DNA of 64,000 nucleotides. Source: Flavobacteriaceae bacterium CP2B (GTDB lineage: Bacteria; Bacteroidota; Bacteroidia; Flavobacteriales; Flavobacteriaceae). A program made the position numbers and the translations under genes. The stretch spans positions 62,001-126,000 of the forward strand of contig LXTR01000089.1 of NCBI GenBank assembly GCA_001683825.1. The letters run 5' to 3'. The stretch's first letter is position 1. Each line of letters starts with the position of its first letter. Positions 44,765 through 53,422 of this stretch are shown here, piece by piece. The notes below the pieces were generated by a model. That model saw only the letters and a list, made by a program, of their open reading frames with translations. It was not told where the DNA came from and made no database searches.

Positions 44765-45544
44765 ATGAAAAGAGGATTTTTAATAGACATGGATGGGGTC
44801 ATCTACAGTGGGGATACCATGATAGAGGGGGCCGACAAGTTTATCGCTACCCTCCAAAAAGAAAACATCCCCTTCCTGTTTATGACCAATAATTCCCAAC
44901 GCAGCCCGCTGGACACAGTCAACAAAGTGGCTAAAATGGGGATCAAAATCAAAGAGGAAAACGTCTATACCAGCGCCATGGCGACCGCCTGGTTCCTTTC
45001 TTTCATGAACCCCAAGGGCACGGCCTATGTGTTGGGCGAAGGGGGGCTGATCACCAGCCTCCACCAGCATGGCTATACCCTGGTGAACCAAAACCCGGAT
45101 TTTGTGGTGGTGGGCGAAGGGCGCAACTTTACCCTGGAAATGGTGAACAATGCCGTGGATATGATCTTATCGGGCTCCAAGTTCATCGCCACCAACCTGG
45201 ACCCTTCCCCAAAGAAAAAAGGCTGGTCCAACCTGGGGATCAAGGCCGTGGTGGCCATGATCGAGGAGGCTACCGGCAAAAAAGCCTTTTCGGTGGGCAA
45301 ACCCAGCCCGGTGATGATGCGATCCGCACGGAAAACCCTTGGCCTGGAGGCGCGGGAAACCATCATTATAGGCGATACTATGGACACTGATATCCTGGGT
45401 GGGATTCAATTGGGTTATACCACCATCCTGACCCTCTCCGGGGTGTCCCGGAAAAATGTACTGGATGATTATGCCTTTAAACCGGATATGGTCATCAACT
45501 CGGTAGCCGAACTCGACCTTAAAAAAGCCCTGGAATTACAGTAA
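44765..45544 (+). CDS. HAD-IIA family phosphatase (NagD-like)
   Basis: A 259-residue HAD-superfamily hydrolase. Motif I DMDGVIYSG (8-16), motif II FMTNNSQRSP, a class IIA cap with NPDFVVVGEGRNFT, motif III Lys in VGKPSP and motif IV GDTMDTDILGG. All catalytic elements are present. NagD-like proteins dephosphorylate nucleotides or sugar phosphates; the true substrate is not predictable. The convergent ypdA-like gene ends two bases after this stop. Confidence 0.9.
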   Translation: MKRGFLIDMDGVIYSGDTMIEGADKFIATLQKENIPFLFMTNNSQRSPLDTVNKVAKMGIKIKEENVYTSAMATAWFLSFMNPKGTAYVLGEGGLITSLHQHGYTLVNQNPDFVVVGEGRNFTLEMVNNAVDMILSGSKFIATNLDPSPKKKGWSNLGIKAVVAMIEEATGKKAFSVGKPSPVMMRSARKTLGLEARETIIIGDTMDTDILGGIQLGYTTILTLSGVSRKNVLDDYAFKPDMVINSVAELDLKKALELQ

Positions 45545-45546
45545 GT

Positions 45547-46530
45547 TCAGGAAGAAATCCCGGCCTTTTTTGTCTCCAGGATGTTCTCCACGATTAAGGT
45601 GGCGTGTACCCGGGAATTTTCAATAAACCATTTATGGGTTTCCATACCCCCGCAGATGACCCCTGCCAGGTACAGCCCCTCCACATTGGTTTCCATGGTA
45701 TCCGGGTTGTATTCAGGGAGTTTCTTTGGGTCATCGGACAAATGAATGCCAATTTTTTGCAGGAACTCAAAGTTGGGCATATACCCGGTGAGCGCCAGGA
45801 CAAAATCATTATCGAGGCTTACGTCCCCTTCCGGGCTGTCCAAAATGAGTTGGTTTTCCCGGATTTCTTTGACCGTACTGTTGAAATATGCCTTGATGCT
45901 GCCTTCTTCGATCCTGTTCAGAATATCGGGCCGTACCCAGTATTTGACCCGTTCTCCCACTTGCGGGCCCCGGATGACCAAAGTGACTTCGGCCCCCTTG
46001 CGCCAGCATTCCAGTGCGGCGTCTACGGCCGAATTGCTCGCCCCTATCACGGCCAGCTTCTGACTGGCGTAGAAATGTGGGTCTTTATAATAATGGGATA
46101 CCTTGGGAAGGTCCTCCCCTGGGACATCCATACGGTTGGGCAGGTCATAGAAGCCAGTGGCGACGATCACGTTTGATGCGGTATAATTGGCTTTGTCCGA
46201 GGTAACCAGGAAAAGGTCGCCCTCCTTTCGGATACCAGTGATTTTCTCAAAAAGGTGGATCTTGAGTTTGTTGGAGGTTACAATCCTGCGGTAATATTCC
46301 AGGGCCTCATTCCTTTTGGGTTTGGCCTCCTTGCTGATAAAAGGGATATCGGCAATTTCCAACCGTTCGGAAGACGAAAAGAACTGCATGTTCACCGGGT
46401 AGTTGAACAGTGAATTCACGATAGGCCCCTTTTCCACAATCAGGTAACTGAGTCCCTTTTTTTTTGCTTCCAGCCCGCAGGCAATCCCTATGGGACCTCC
46501 TCCGACAATTAATACATCCATATCCGACAT
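45547..46530 (-). CDS. ypdA: YpdA-like bacillithiol disulfide reductase
   Basis: A 327-residue single-FAD pyridine-nucleotide oxidoreductase. FAD motif VLIVGGGPIGIACG at the N-terminus, second dinucleotide motif LAVIGASNSAVDAAL near residue 170, and a C-terminal GLYLAGVICGG segment. It lacks the CxxC of thioredoxin reductase, which with the NYPVNMQFFSSSERLEIADIPF segment marks the YpdA (Bdr) family thought to reduce bacillithiol disulfide using NADPH. Its ATG overlaps the rpe TAA by one base. Confidence 0.85.
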   Translation of the reverse strand: MSDMDVLIVGGGPIGIACGLEAKKKGLSYLIVEKGPIVNSLFNYPVNMQFFSSSERLEIADIPFISKEAKPKRNEALEYYRRIVTSNKLKIHLFEKITGIRKEGDLFLVTSDKANYTASNVIVATGFYDLPNRMDVPGEDLPKVSHYYKDPHFYASQKLAVIGASNSAVDAALECWRKGAEVTLVIRGPQVGERVKYWVRPDILNRIEEGSIKAYFNSTVKEIRENQLILDSPEGDVSLDNDFVLALTGYMPNFEFLQKIGIHLSDDPKKLPEYNPDTMETNVEGLYLAGVICGGMETHKWFIENSRVHATLIVENILETKKAGISS

Positions 46531-47189
46531 TATCCGGCTATCTCTTTTAGGTCCGCTATGGTGCCGCCCGGATCCTTACTGTTAAACACAAAACTTCCGG
46601 CTACCAGCACATTTGCTCCTGCTTCCACCAGTGCTCTGGCATTCTCGCTGCTAACCCCTCCATCGACCTCCACAAGTGGATTTACCCCTTGCTTTTCCAT
46701 CATTTTCTTCAGCGCCCTGAGCTTGGTATAGGTATTTTCAATGAAAGATTGCCCCCCATAGCCGGGGTTGACGCTCATCACGAGGACTAAATCCAGGTCG
46801 TGCAGGATGTCCTTCAATACTTTTACCGGGGTATGCGGGTTCAGGGCCACCCCTGCGTTCATGCCTTCCTTTTTGATGGCCTGTATGGTCCTGTGCAGGT
46901 GGGTACAGGCTTCATAATGTACTGTGAGCGTATCGGCGCCCAATACGGCAAAGGTACTAATGTACCGGTCCGGATCGGAGATCATTAAATGTACATCCAG
47001 GGGTTTGGTCGCATGTTTGGCGATAGCCTTCATAACCGGCATACCATACGATATGTTGGGTACAAAGTGCCCATCCATAATATCCAGATGGTGCCAGTCG
47101 GCCTCACTTTGGTTCACCAGTTCCACATCGCGCTGCAGGTTGCCAAAATCGGCAGCCAGCAGGGAAGGAGCAATCAATGTTTTACCCAT
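46530..47189 (-). CDS. rpe: Ribulose-phosphate 3-epimerase
   Basis: A 219-residue TIM-barrel enzyme interconverting ribulose 5-phosphate and xylulose 5-phosphate in the pentose phosphate pathway. It begins LIAPSLLAADFGNL, with HHLDIMDGHFVPNISYG and DVHLMI supplying metal ligands, MSVNPGYGGQSF, and EVDGGVS near the C-terminus supplying the catalytic Asp. It is directly upstream of ypdA with a one-base overlap. Confidence 0.96.
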   Translation of the reverse strand: MGKTLIAPSLLAADFGNLQRDVELVNQSEADWHHLDIMDGHFVPNISYGMPVMKAIAKHATKPLDVHLMISDPDRYISTFAVLGADTLTVHYEACTHLHRTIQAIKKEGMNAGVALNPHTPVKVLKDILHDLDLVLVMSVNPGYGGQSFIENTYTKLRALKKMMEKQGVNPLVEVDGGVSSENARALVEAGANVLVAGSFVFNSKDPGGTIADLKEIAG

Positions 47190-47214
47190 ATTTTATGGCG
47201 CTAATTTGAATATA

Positions 47215-47222
47215 CAAAGATA
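47215..47222 (-). promoter_or_regulatory. -7 element of the rpe-ypdA operon
   Basis: TATCTTTG on the minus strand matches TAnnTTTG and lies 25 bp before the rpe start. A -33 TTG at the expected spacing is not seen. Confidence 0.45.
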
Positions 47223-47299
47223 CGCAAATGTGTCCTTACCTGCCAGAGAACCCCCAAATGCCACTAAATTACTGGCTGCCCGAAACGGCGAAACGGTCT

Positions 47300-49945
47300 T
47301 CACTCGGAGGGATCCTGTTGGCTATAGAGTTCATGGGCGGGGTCTGCGCCCGATAGCAAATAGGCAAACAGGTCGGCTATTTCCTGAGGGTTTAGGCGGT
47401 TTAGCAGCGCCGATGGCATAGGGGAAATGGGCGATTGTTCCCTGTCTACCACCTGGGCTTTGGACACTTTTACGGTGTAGGACGTATTTAGCGGGTTAGG
47501 GGCAACCTCAATGCTGTCCCCTTCTTCCGATAAGATCCTTCCCGCAAGCCTTTGCCCGTTGTCCAGGTAGAAAAGGGTAAACGCATATTGGTCGGAAATG
47601 GCATCATTGGGGCTAAATATGGCAAACAGCAAATCATAGGATCCAAATTTGGTATGCACCTGGCTCAGGTCGGGCCCGGTAACCCCGCCTTCCCCGTTCA
47701 TTCTGTGGCACATGACGCAGAGCGCGGCATCGTAGGCCCGTTTTCCGTCGGCCGGGGTCCCTGTATACGGATTCATCCGCTCGCCCCAAAGGATATCCTG
47801 GAGGTCTGTTGCGCTGTATTCGGCACCGGGCCCTTTGGGTTGGGGCAGGTCTGCGATGATCTCTGTGGGTGAATATACGCCTGATAGTTCCTGCATATGG
47901 GCTTTCTGGTGCTCCGGCACATGATGCATGGCTTTTACCCGTACATTTTCCATATAGGCCTTAAAACTCATACCCCCGCTGGCTGACAGCACCTCGTAAA
48001 ACCACGAGAAGTAACGCTCCCTCAGGGCATCGGTCCATCCCTGGCCTGCATGGCTGAGTAACATGCCGTACCATATGGCCTCCGTGGCCGGTGTGTTTTC
48101 CAATACTTCCCGAATAGCCGGCCCGTATTGCTCACTTCGGTAGGTAACTTCTTCATCCAGCATCAAATCCTCCGGTACGATTTTCTTTTCCATCTGCTTT
48201 TCAAGTATTCCCACCAGTTCCGCCACAATGCCATCGGCATTGAGGTACAATAACAGTTGGGAAATTTCCCGGTTGATGTGGGGGCTGGCATGGGGGTAAT
48301 AACGTTGTAGCGATTCAATGACCGCTTTACGGTACTCCTGATCGGGTGGCCCCATCCGTATAAAAGCCAGCGCATAGGTCCGGAGTAGGCCCAACTGCTG
48401 TTCCCTGCTTAAGTTCCCGAACTCCAGGGCGGTGAGTTTTGCCATGACAAGTGGTAGCAGGTTACCCTCGCCCTGGCGTACCAGAGCCAGGCCTGCGTTG
48501 ATTGTTTTTTCCGTCTCCTTTTCATTTTGGAACAAAGGGGCCCAAGAAGCTACCGGCTGGTGCTCAAGCGCAATTCTTGCGGCGTACCGGATGTGCCGGT
48601 CCTGGTGGCCCAGTTGTTCCCAGATGTAGGGGATGGCTTGTTCATGGCCCGCCCCGTGGTACCCTTCCAGTCGCCTTCGCAGTTGGCGGAGCGGTGCCAG
48701 GCTATCATCCATCGCCAATTGATCCGGGTTTTTCACTGTCCCCGTGTATCGCAACCGATACAGGTGGGAATCTAGGTCGCGACCCCCGGTGGCAAAATAC
48801 AGTTGCCCGTCTGAACCGGCGATCAAATCGGTAAGGGGCAGGGGGGTACCTGAAAGAAATTCTTGTTTTGTCGCGGAATAGCTGCTTCCCGATGGGATCA
48901 GGTCAATATAATATAAGGTGCCGAAACTCCAGTCGGCAACAAATAGCCCGGTTTTGAACTTATCGGGAAAATCCAGCGCAGCCCCGGAAATAACCCCGGT
49001 GGGCGATCCCTGGGCCATCGAAATGACACCGGGCAGGTTGTCCGGGTAGTATTCCGGCCATTTCCCGGAACCGGTACGCCAACCAAATTCACTGCCGCTG
49101 GTCACATGGCAGATCCTGGTGGGCCGGTACCAGGGCATTCCTATATCCCATTCCATGTCCGAATCATAGGCAAACAATTCGCCGGAAGGGGTAAATGCCA
49201 GGTCAAAGGGATTCCTGTAACCGGCAGAGATGAGTTCCCATTCGCTGCCATCTTCATTGAAACGCGCAATCCATCCGCCGGGGGCTTTTATATCGGCCGC
49301 ATGGCCGCGGGCATCCTTATAAGCGGGGAACAGGTGGTCTTCACCCCAATTAGACGGGAGCCTGCTGTTGTTTTTCAGGGATTCGGGGATCAGGGTATGG
49401 TTGCCTGCCACAAAATAGAGGTTTTTGCCGTTTGGCCCCATGACAAAACTGTGCGGGCCATGTTCACCGGCTCCCTCCAGCCGAATTAAGGAGGTGATGG
49501 TCTCCAGGGTGCCGTCCGCATCGGAATCCGTAACCCTGTAGATGCCACTACCATGGGTTACTCCGTCTGCCTCCCACGATTTGTTTACGGCAACATACAG
49601 GCTGTTAAAGGCCCAAATTAATCCGTGTGCCGATCCAATGGGCAAGGCAAGTGGGCGCACCTGGGTACTGTCTAACACTTCTCCAATTGCTGGTCGCTTA
49701 AACGAATAAAGGCTCCCGTTCTGGTCACTGGCAAAAAAAGTGTCATCCGGGCCCTGGGCCAGGGCCACCCAGGAACCCTGTCCGTGGGCTGATGGATGAT
49801 ATAGCTCCTCCAGTTCAAAACCCTGGGGTACCGAAATCTGGATAGCCTGTTCCCCCTTGTCGGGTAGTTCTTCCTTTTCCGTGTTACAGGAAATCAGGAC
49901 TATTAGACATGTAATAAAAAACGGGATAAGCAGGCGACATGGCAT
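47300..49945 (-). CDS. Large lipoprotein: propeller, HEAT-like repeats and c-type haem
   Basis: An 881-residue lipoprotein (lipobox LISC, Cys20) of the PQQ-dehydrogenase-like/cytochrome family common in Bacteroidota and Planctomycetes. Residues about 35-410 look like a sugar-dehydrogenase-type beta-propeller (PDDTFFASDQNGSLYSF, RNPFDLAFTPSGELFAYDSD). About 430-680 are helical HEAT-like repeats. The C-terminus has one haem-binding site CVMCH followed by a cytochrome-c-like fold (GPDLSQVHTKF). I chose MPCRLLIPFF as start since it begins the leader directly; 18 upstream codons are in frame. Role: probable periplasmic oxidation of a sugar or alcohol. Confidence 0.78.
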   Translation of the reverse strand: MPCRLLIPFFITCLIVLISCNTEKEELPDKGEQAIQISVPQGFELEELYHPSAHGQGSWVALAQGPDDTFFASDQNGSLYSFKRPAIGEVLDSTQVRPLALPIGSAHGLIWAFNSLYVAVNKSWEADGVTHGSGIYRVTDSDADGTLETITSLIRLEGAGEHGPHSFVMGPNGKNLYFVAGNHTLIPESLKNNSRLPSNWGEDHLFPAYKDARGHAADIKAPGGWIARFNEDGSEWELISAGYRNPFDLAFTPSGELFAYDSDMEWDIGMPWYRPTRICHVTSGSEFGWRTGSGKWPEYYPDNLPGVISMAQGSPTGVISGAALDFPDKFKTGLFVADWSFGTLYYIDLIPSGSSYSATKQEFLSGTPLPLTDLIAGSDGQLYFATGGRDLDSHLYRLRYTGTVKNPDQLAMDDSLAPLRQLRRRLEGYHGAGHEQAIPYIWEQLGHQDRHIRYAARIALEHQPVASWAPLFQNEKETEKTINAGLALVRQGEGNLLPLVMAKLTALEFGNLSREQQLGLLRTYALAFIRMGPPDQEYRKAVIESLQRYYPHASPHINREISQLLLYLNADGIVAELVGILEKQMEKKIVPEDLMLDEEVTYRSEQYGPAIREVLENTPATEAIWYGMLLSHAGQGWTDALRERYFSWFYEVLSASGGMSFKAYMENVRVKAMHHVPEHQKAHMQELSGVYSPTEIIADLPQPKGPGAEYSATDLQDILWGERMNPYTGTPADGKRAYDAALCVMCHRMNGEGGVTGPDLSQVHTKFGSYDLLFAIFSPNDAISDQYAFTLFYLDNGQRLAGRILSEEGDSIEVAPNPLNTSYTVKVSKAQVVDREQSPISPMPSALLNRLNPQEIADLFAYLLSGADPAHELYSQQDPSE

Positions 49946-50047
49946 ACAATTGGCAAAATAGGATCGTAGTTGATTTTTCTGCTTCCCCGGGGATTGCACC
50001 TAAAAGGGACCCATGTGGCAAAGCATGGAGTAAGATACAAATTTCAT

Positions 50048-50548
50048 TTATTGGTCGGCCAAATTTATCAGGCTTTCACGGTCCAGCGTGCGGGTGTACA
50101 TATGCAGGGAGCCATCGGCATTCCTGGGCCATTCCCCCTGCGGGCGATCCCAATATAACTCAACCCCGTTCCCGTCGGGGTCATCCAGGTACAATGCCTC
50201 AGAAACCCCATGGTCTGCAGCGCCTGTGAGCGGGTACCGGGCCTCGGTAATCCGCTTGAATATCAGAGCAAGCTCCCTGCGGCTGGGGTAGCATATGGCC
50301 GTATGAAACAATCCCGGGACGTTTTTGGGTCCGGGCCCGGACCCTTTGCTGTACCAGGAATTAAGCCCGATGTGGTGATGGTAGCCTCCGGCAGCGATAA
50401 AAGCAGCTTCACTCCCATATCGGGTGGTGAGTTCAAAGCCCAATAATCCGCAATAGAATTCAAGGCTGCGTTCCAGGTCTGATACTTTAAGGTGTACATG
50501 ACCTATTTGTGCGCCCGCCGGGATCCGATATTCTGGGGTGTTGTTCAT
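50048..50548 (-). CDS. VOC-family protein (glyoxalase/extradiol dioxygenase fold)
   Basis: A 166-residue vicinal-oxygen-chelate protein. GHVHLKVSDLERSLEFYCGLLGF is the first beta-alpha-beta module with a His ligand; the second module has FHTAICYPSRRELALIF (His) and GVELYWDRP (Glu). This resembles the N-terminal half of CatE-type catechol 2,3-dioxygenases, at about half their length. Function is open. I start at MNNTPEYR; the in-frame upstream part overlaps the divergent gene. Confidence 0.8.
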   Translation of the reverse strand: MNNTPEYRIPAGAQIGHVHLKVSDLERSLEFYCGLLGFELTTRYGSEAAFIAAGGYHHHIGLNSWYSKGSGPGPKNVPGLFHTAICYPSRRELALIFKRITEARYPLTGAADHGVSEALYLDDPDGNGVELYWDRPQGEWPRNADGSLHMYTRTLDRESLINLADQ

Positions 50549-50619
50549 AGGGGCCATAAGGTACCAAATAGTACCCGTAATATACTGTATATTTGAATGA
50601 ACCACTAATTCTGAAGACC

Positions 50620-51582
50620 ATGATAAGCCGTAGGAACTTTGTTGAAAAAGCCGCATTATTGGGAGCCGGCACCGCCTTTTGGGGTTGTGCTGAGAAGGAG
50701 GCTGCCCCCAAAATGGAGGGGAAACCCAAAAGCATCCGGCATAACCCAATAGGGGTATCTACCTATTCTTTCTGGCAATTTAATGGCCCGAAGGAAGAGA
50801 CGCCCATAGAAAATTGCATAGAAAAAGCGGCTGCCTTAGGCTTTGACGGAATAGAATTGTTACTGGTACAAATGGGTTCGGAGGAGAATAGCTACCTGCA
50901 AAAACTGAAAAAGCAGGCCTACCATGCGGGTCTGGACCTTATGGGGTTTTCCACCCACCAGGGATTTTTGAACCCTTCCAGGGAATACCGTGAGGAGAAC
51001 ATTGCTAAAACCAAACACCAGATTGAACTGGCCTATGCGTTGGGAATCCCGACCATGCGGCTCAATACGGGGAGGTGGGGCACCTCAGAATCATTTGATG
51101 CCTTGATGGCCAGCAAGGGTATAGAGCCCGCCCTGGAAGGATATACAGACGAAGACGGGTTTAAATGGGTGATTGATGCTATTGAAACATGTATGCCACT
51201 CGCCCGGGAATGCGGGGTAGTGTTGGGGCTGGAAAACCATTGGGGTCTGGGTAGGACTGCCACAGGTGTTAAACGCATTGTAGATGCCATCAACAGTCCC
51301 TGGCTGCAGGTTACCCTGGATACGGGGAACTTCCTGGAAGACCGGGAGCGGCAATTGGAATTGCTGGCGCCGCAAACGGTGCTGGTGCAAGCAAAGACCT
51401 ATTACGGGGGAGGGAAATGGTATACCCTGGATATCGACTATCCCGCGATAGGGGAGATGATGCGAAGGCATAACTACAAAGGTTATATCTCCCTGGAGTT
51501 TGAAGGGAATGAAGCCCCGGATAAGGCGGTGCCCAAAAGCCTGGAGCTTCTTCGAAATACTTTTTACTACGAAGTCTCCTGA
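50620..51582 (+). CDS. Exported TIM-barrel sugar epimerase/isomerase-like protein
   Basis: A 320-residue AP-endonuclease-2 family TIM barrel, like xylose-isomerase-type sugar epimerases. It begins MISRRNFVEKAALLGAG with a twin-arginine motif and a lipobox-like FWGC (Cys22), so it is probably exported by Tat and lipidated. Barrel landmarks: FDGIELL, GIPTMRLNTGRW, VLGLENHWG, QVTLDTGNF and ISLEFEGNE, the last three carrying likely metal ligands (Glu, Asp, Glu). Substrate unknown. Divergent from the VOC gene with 71 bp between start codons. Confidence 0.82.
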   Translation: MISRRNFVEKAALLGAGTAFWGCAEKEAAPKMEGKPKSIRHNPIGVSTYSFWQFNGPKEETPIENCIEKAAALGFDGIELLLVQMGSEENSYLQKLKKQAYHAGLDLMGFSTHQGFLNPSREYREENIAKTKHQIELAYALGIPTMRLNTGRWGTSESFDALMASKGIEPALEGYTDEDGFKWVIDAIETCMPLARECGVVLGLENHWGLGRTATGVKRIVDAINSPWLQVTLDTGNFLEDRERQLELLAPQTVLVQAKTYYGGGKWYTLDIDYPAIGEMMRRHNYKGYISLEFEGNEAPDKAVPKSLELLRNTFYYEVS

Positions 51583-51592
51583 GCATGATGAA

Positions 51593-52012
51593 CCTCCCCT
51601 CTAATAAGGGGGGATTGAGGGGGTGTATTGCCTTTGGAACAGCCAATTTTCCTTTTCGGTACACCTCCCGTCTCCTGCCTGGGGGCAGTCTCCACCCTCC
51701 TTTTTAGGAGGGAAAATTCACCTCCCCACTAATAAGCGGAGGATTGAGGGGTGTGTTGCCCTTGGCATAGCCAATTTTCTTTTTCGGTACACCTCCCGTC
51801 TCCTGCCAGGGGGCAGTCGCCACCCTCCTTTTTCGGAGGGAAAATTCACCTCCCCTCTAATAAGGGGGGATTGAGGGGTGTGTTGCTTTTAGAACAGCCA
51901 ATTTTCTTTTTCGGTACACCTCCCGTCTCCTGCCTGGGGGCAGTCGCCACCCTCCTTTTTAGGAGGGAAAATTCACCTCCCCTCTAATAAGCGGAGGGTT
52001 GAGGGGTGTGTT
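51593..52012. repeat. Tandem array of 127-128 bp units, left block (3 units and a partial)
   Basis: Units at 51593-51720, 51721-51848 and 51849-51975, then a truncated one at 51976-52012. Each unit starts CCTCCCCTCTAATAAG and ends TTTTTAGGAGGGAAAATTCA. Within each lie three hairpins: CCCC-TC-TAATAA-GRGGGG near the start, CTGCC-TGGG-GGCAG in the middle, and CCCTCC-TTTTTA-GGAGGG at the end. Units differ at a 12-base variable window (CCTTTGGAACAG, CCCTTGGCATAG or CTTTTAGAACAG). The array lies 10 bp after the epimerase-like gene. Confidence 0.95.
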
Positions 52013-52142
52013 TTCCAAATTCCCGATTATAATTCTGCTTCATTTATTCAGTCACTTGAACTAAGTTCATGCAATTTGAAAAGGACAATATGCCAGTGTT
52101 CTTCCTATGATTAATGTGTAATAATAACTATATACGTAAAGT

Positions 52143-52541
52143 TTGAAAATCTATTACAACCCAAAACTAAAAGAGCTGGCGAAACAATTAAGAAATAATT
52201 CCACAAAATCCGAGATTCGATTATGGAATTGTTTAAAAAGAGGACAAATGTATGGCTATGATTTTCACAGACAAAAGCCAATTGATGAGTACATTGTCGA
52301 CTTTTTTTGTAATAAACTGCAGCTCGCAATTGAATGTGATGGATATTCTCATGAACTAATAGAAATATGGAAAAAAGATACGAGGAAAACCAAACGTTTA
52401 AATCAATTAGGAATTCATGTACTTCGATTTTCCGATTACCAGATTTTAAGAGACTTCGAAAATGTAGTCAGGGTTATTGAAGGTTATATTCTGGATTTTG
52501 AAGAAAACGGATTTATACCTCCAGAAACTCCTTTAAAGTAG
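52143..52541 (+). CDS. DUF559/Vsr-like endonuclease domain protein
   Basis: A 132-residue single-domain protein of the DUF559 family, a restriction-endonuclease fold related to very-short-patch repair nucleases. Family signatures: LKELAKQLRNNSTKSEIRLW at the N-terminus, GYDFHRQKPIDEYIVDFFC (Asp), LAIECDGYSH (Glu and Asp), and LGIHVLRFSDYQIL, so the PD-(D/E)xK-like catalytic set is intact. The start codon is TTG. The gene is clearly more AT-rich than everything around it, and it lies inside a broken unit of the flanking repeat. Transfer from elsewhere is likely. Target DNA unknown. Confidence 0.88.
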   Translation: MKIYYNPKLKELAKQLRNNSTKSEIRLWNCLKRGQMYGYDFHRQKPIDEYIVDFFCNKLQLAIECDGYSHELIEIWKKDTRKTKRLNQLGIHVLRFSDYQILRDFENVVRVIEGYILDFEENGFIPPETPLK

Positions 52542-52579
52542 CGATATAGTTCATTTGAGTATGGAACTAATTGCTAAAT

Positions 52580-53243
52580 GCACCTCCTGTTTCATTTTTA
52601 GGAGGGAAAATTCACCTCCCCTCTAATAAGAGGGGATAGAGGGGTGTGTTGCCTTTGGAACAGCCAATTTTCTTTTTCGGCACACCTCCCGTCTCCTGCC
52701 TGGGGGCAGTCGCCACCCTCCTTTTTTGGGAGGGAAAATTCACCTCCCCTCTAATAAGAGGGGATTGAGGGGTGTGTTGCTTTTAGAACAGCCAATTTTC
52801 TTTTTCGGTACACCTCCCGTCTCCTGCCTGGGGGCAGTCGCCACCCTCCTTTTTAGGAGGGAAAATTCACCTCCCCTTTAATAAGAGGGGATAGAGGGGT
52901 GTGTTGCCTTTGGAACAGCCAATTTTCTTTTTCGGTACACCTCCCGTCTCCTGCCTGGGGGCAGTCGCCACCCTCCTTTTTAGGAGGGAAAATTCACCTC
53001 CCCTCTAATAAGGGGGGATAGAGGGGTGTGTTGCCTTTGGAACAGCCAATTTTCTTTTTCGGTACACCTCCCGTCTCCTGCCTGGGGGCAGTCGCCAGCC
53101 TCCTTTTTAGGAGGGAAAATTCACCTCCCCTCTAATAAGGGGGGATAGAGGGGTGTGTTGCCCTTGGCATAGCCAATTTTCTTTTTCGGTACACCTCCCG
53201 TCTCCTGCCTGGGGGCAGTCGCCACCCTCCTTTTTAGGAGGGA
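52580..53243. repeat. Tandem array of 127-128 bp units, right block (partial and 5 units)
   Basis: A right-end fragment at 52580-52614 is followed by units at 52615-52742, 52743-52869, 52870-52996, 52997-53123 and 53124-53243; the last lacks the AAAATTCA end. Sequence and hairpins match the left block. The variable window repeats the same three alleles seen on the left, in different order. Confidence 0.95.
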
Positions 53244-53277
53244 AGCCCCTAGGGGTAGTTGTCTGGAATTCATAAAA

Positions 53278-53302
53278 AAACTCCGGTAATCAGCCGGAGT
53301 TT
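53278..53302 (-). terminator. Terminator of rpoD
   Basis: Stem AAACTCCGG/CCGGAGTTT with loop TAATCAG; on the minus strand it is followed by seven T. It lies 121 bp after the rpoD stop. The interval 53303-53422 shows no gene. Confidence 0.8.
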
Positions 53303-53422
53303 ATTCATCAATCAAAAAACGAACAGTCATGATAACTGTTGTTGCGTCTCACAAAATACGAATATTAAACCAATTTTCCAACAAATGCTGGCATTGGCGT
53401 CGGGTATTTTGTGCCCTGGTCC

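Noticed and set aside
50557-50749. N-terminal extension of the VOC protein
   Set aside because: It would overlap the start of the divergent TIM-barrel gene and does not resemble the family.
51623-51987. Small open reading frames running across the repeat units
   Set aside because: The unit length is not a multiple of three and the translations are just the repeat read in different frames.
51593-53243. CRISPR-like array
   Set aside because: Units are 127-128 bp, adjoin without unique spacers, and no cas gene is present.
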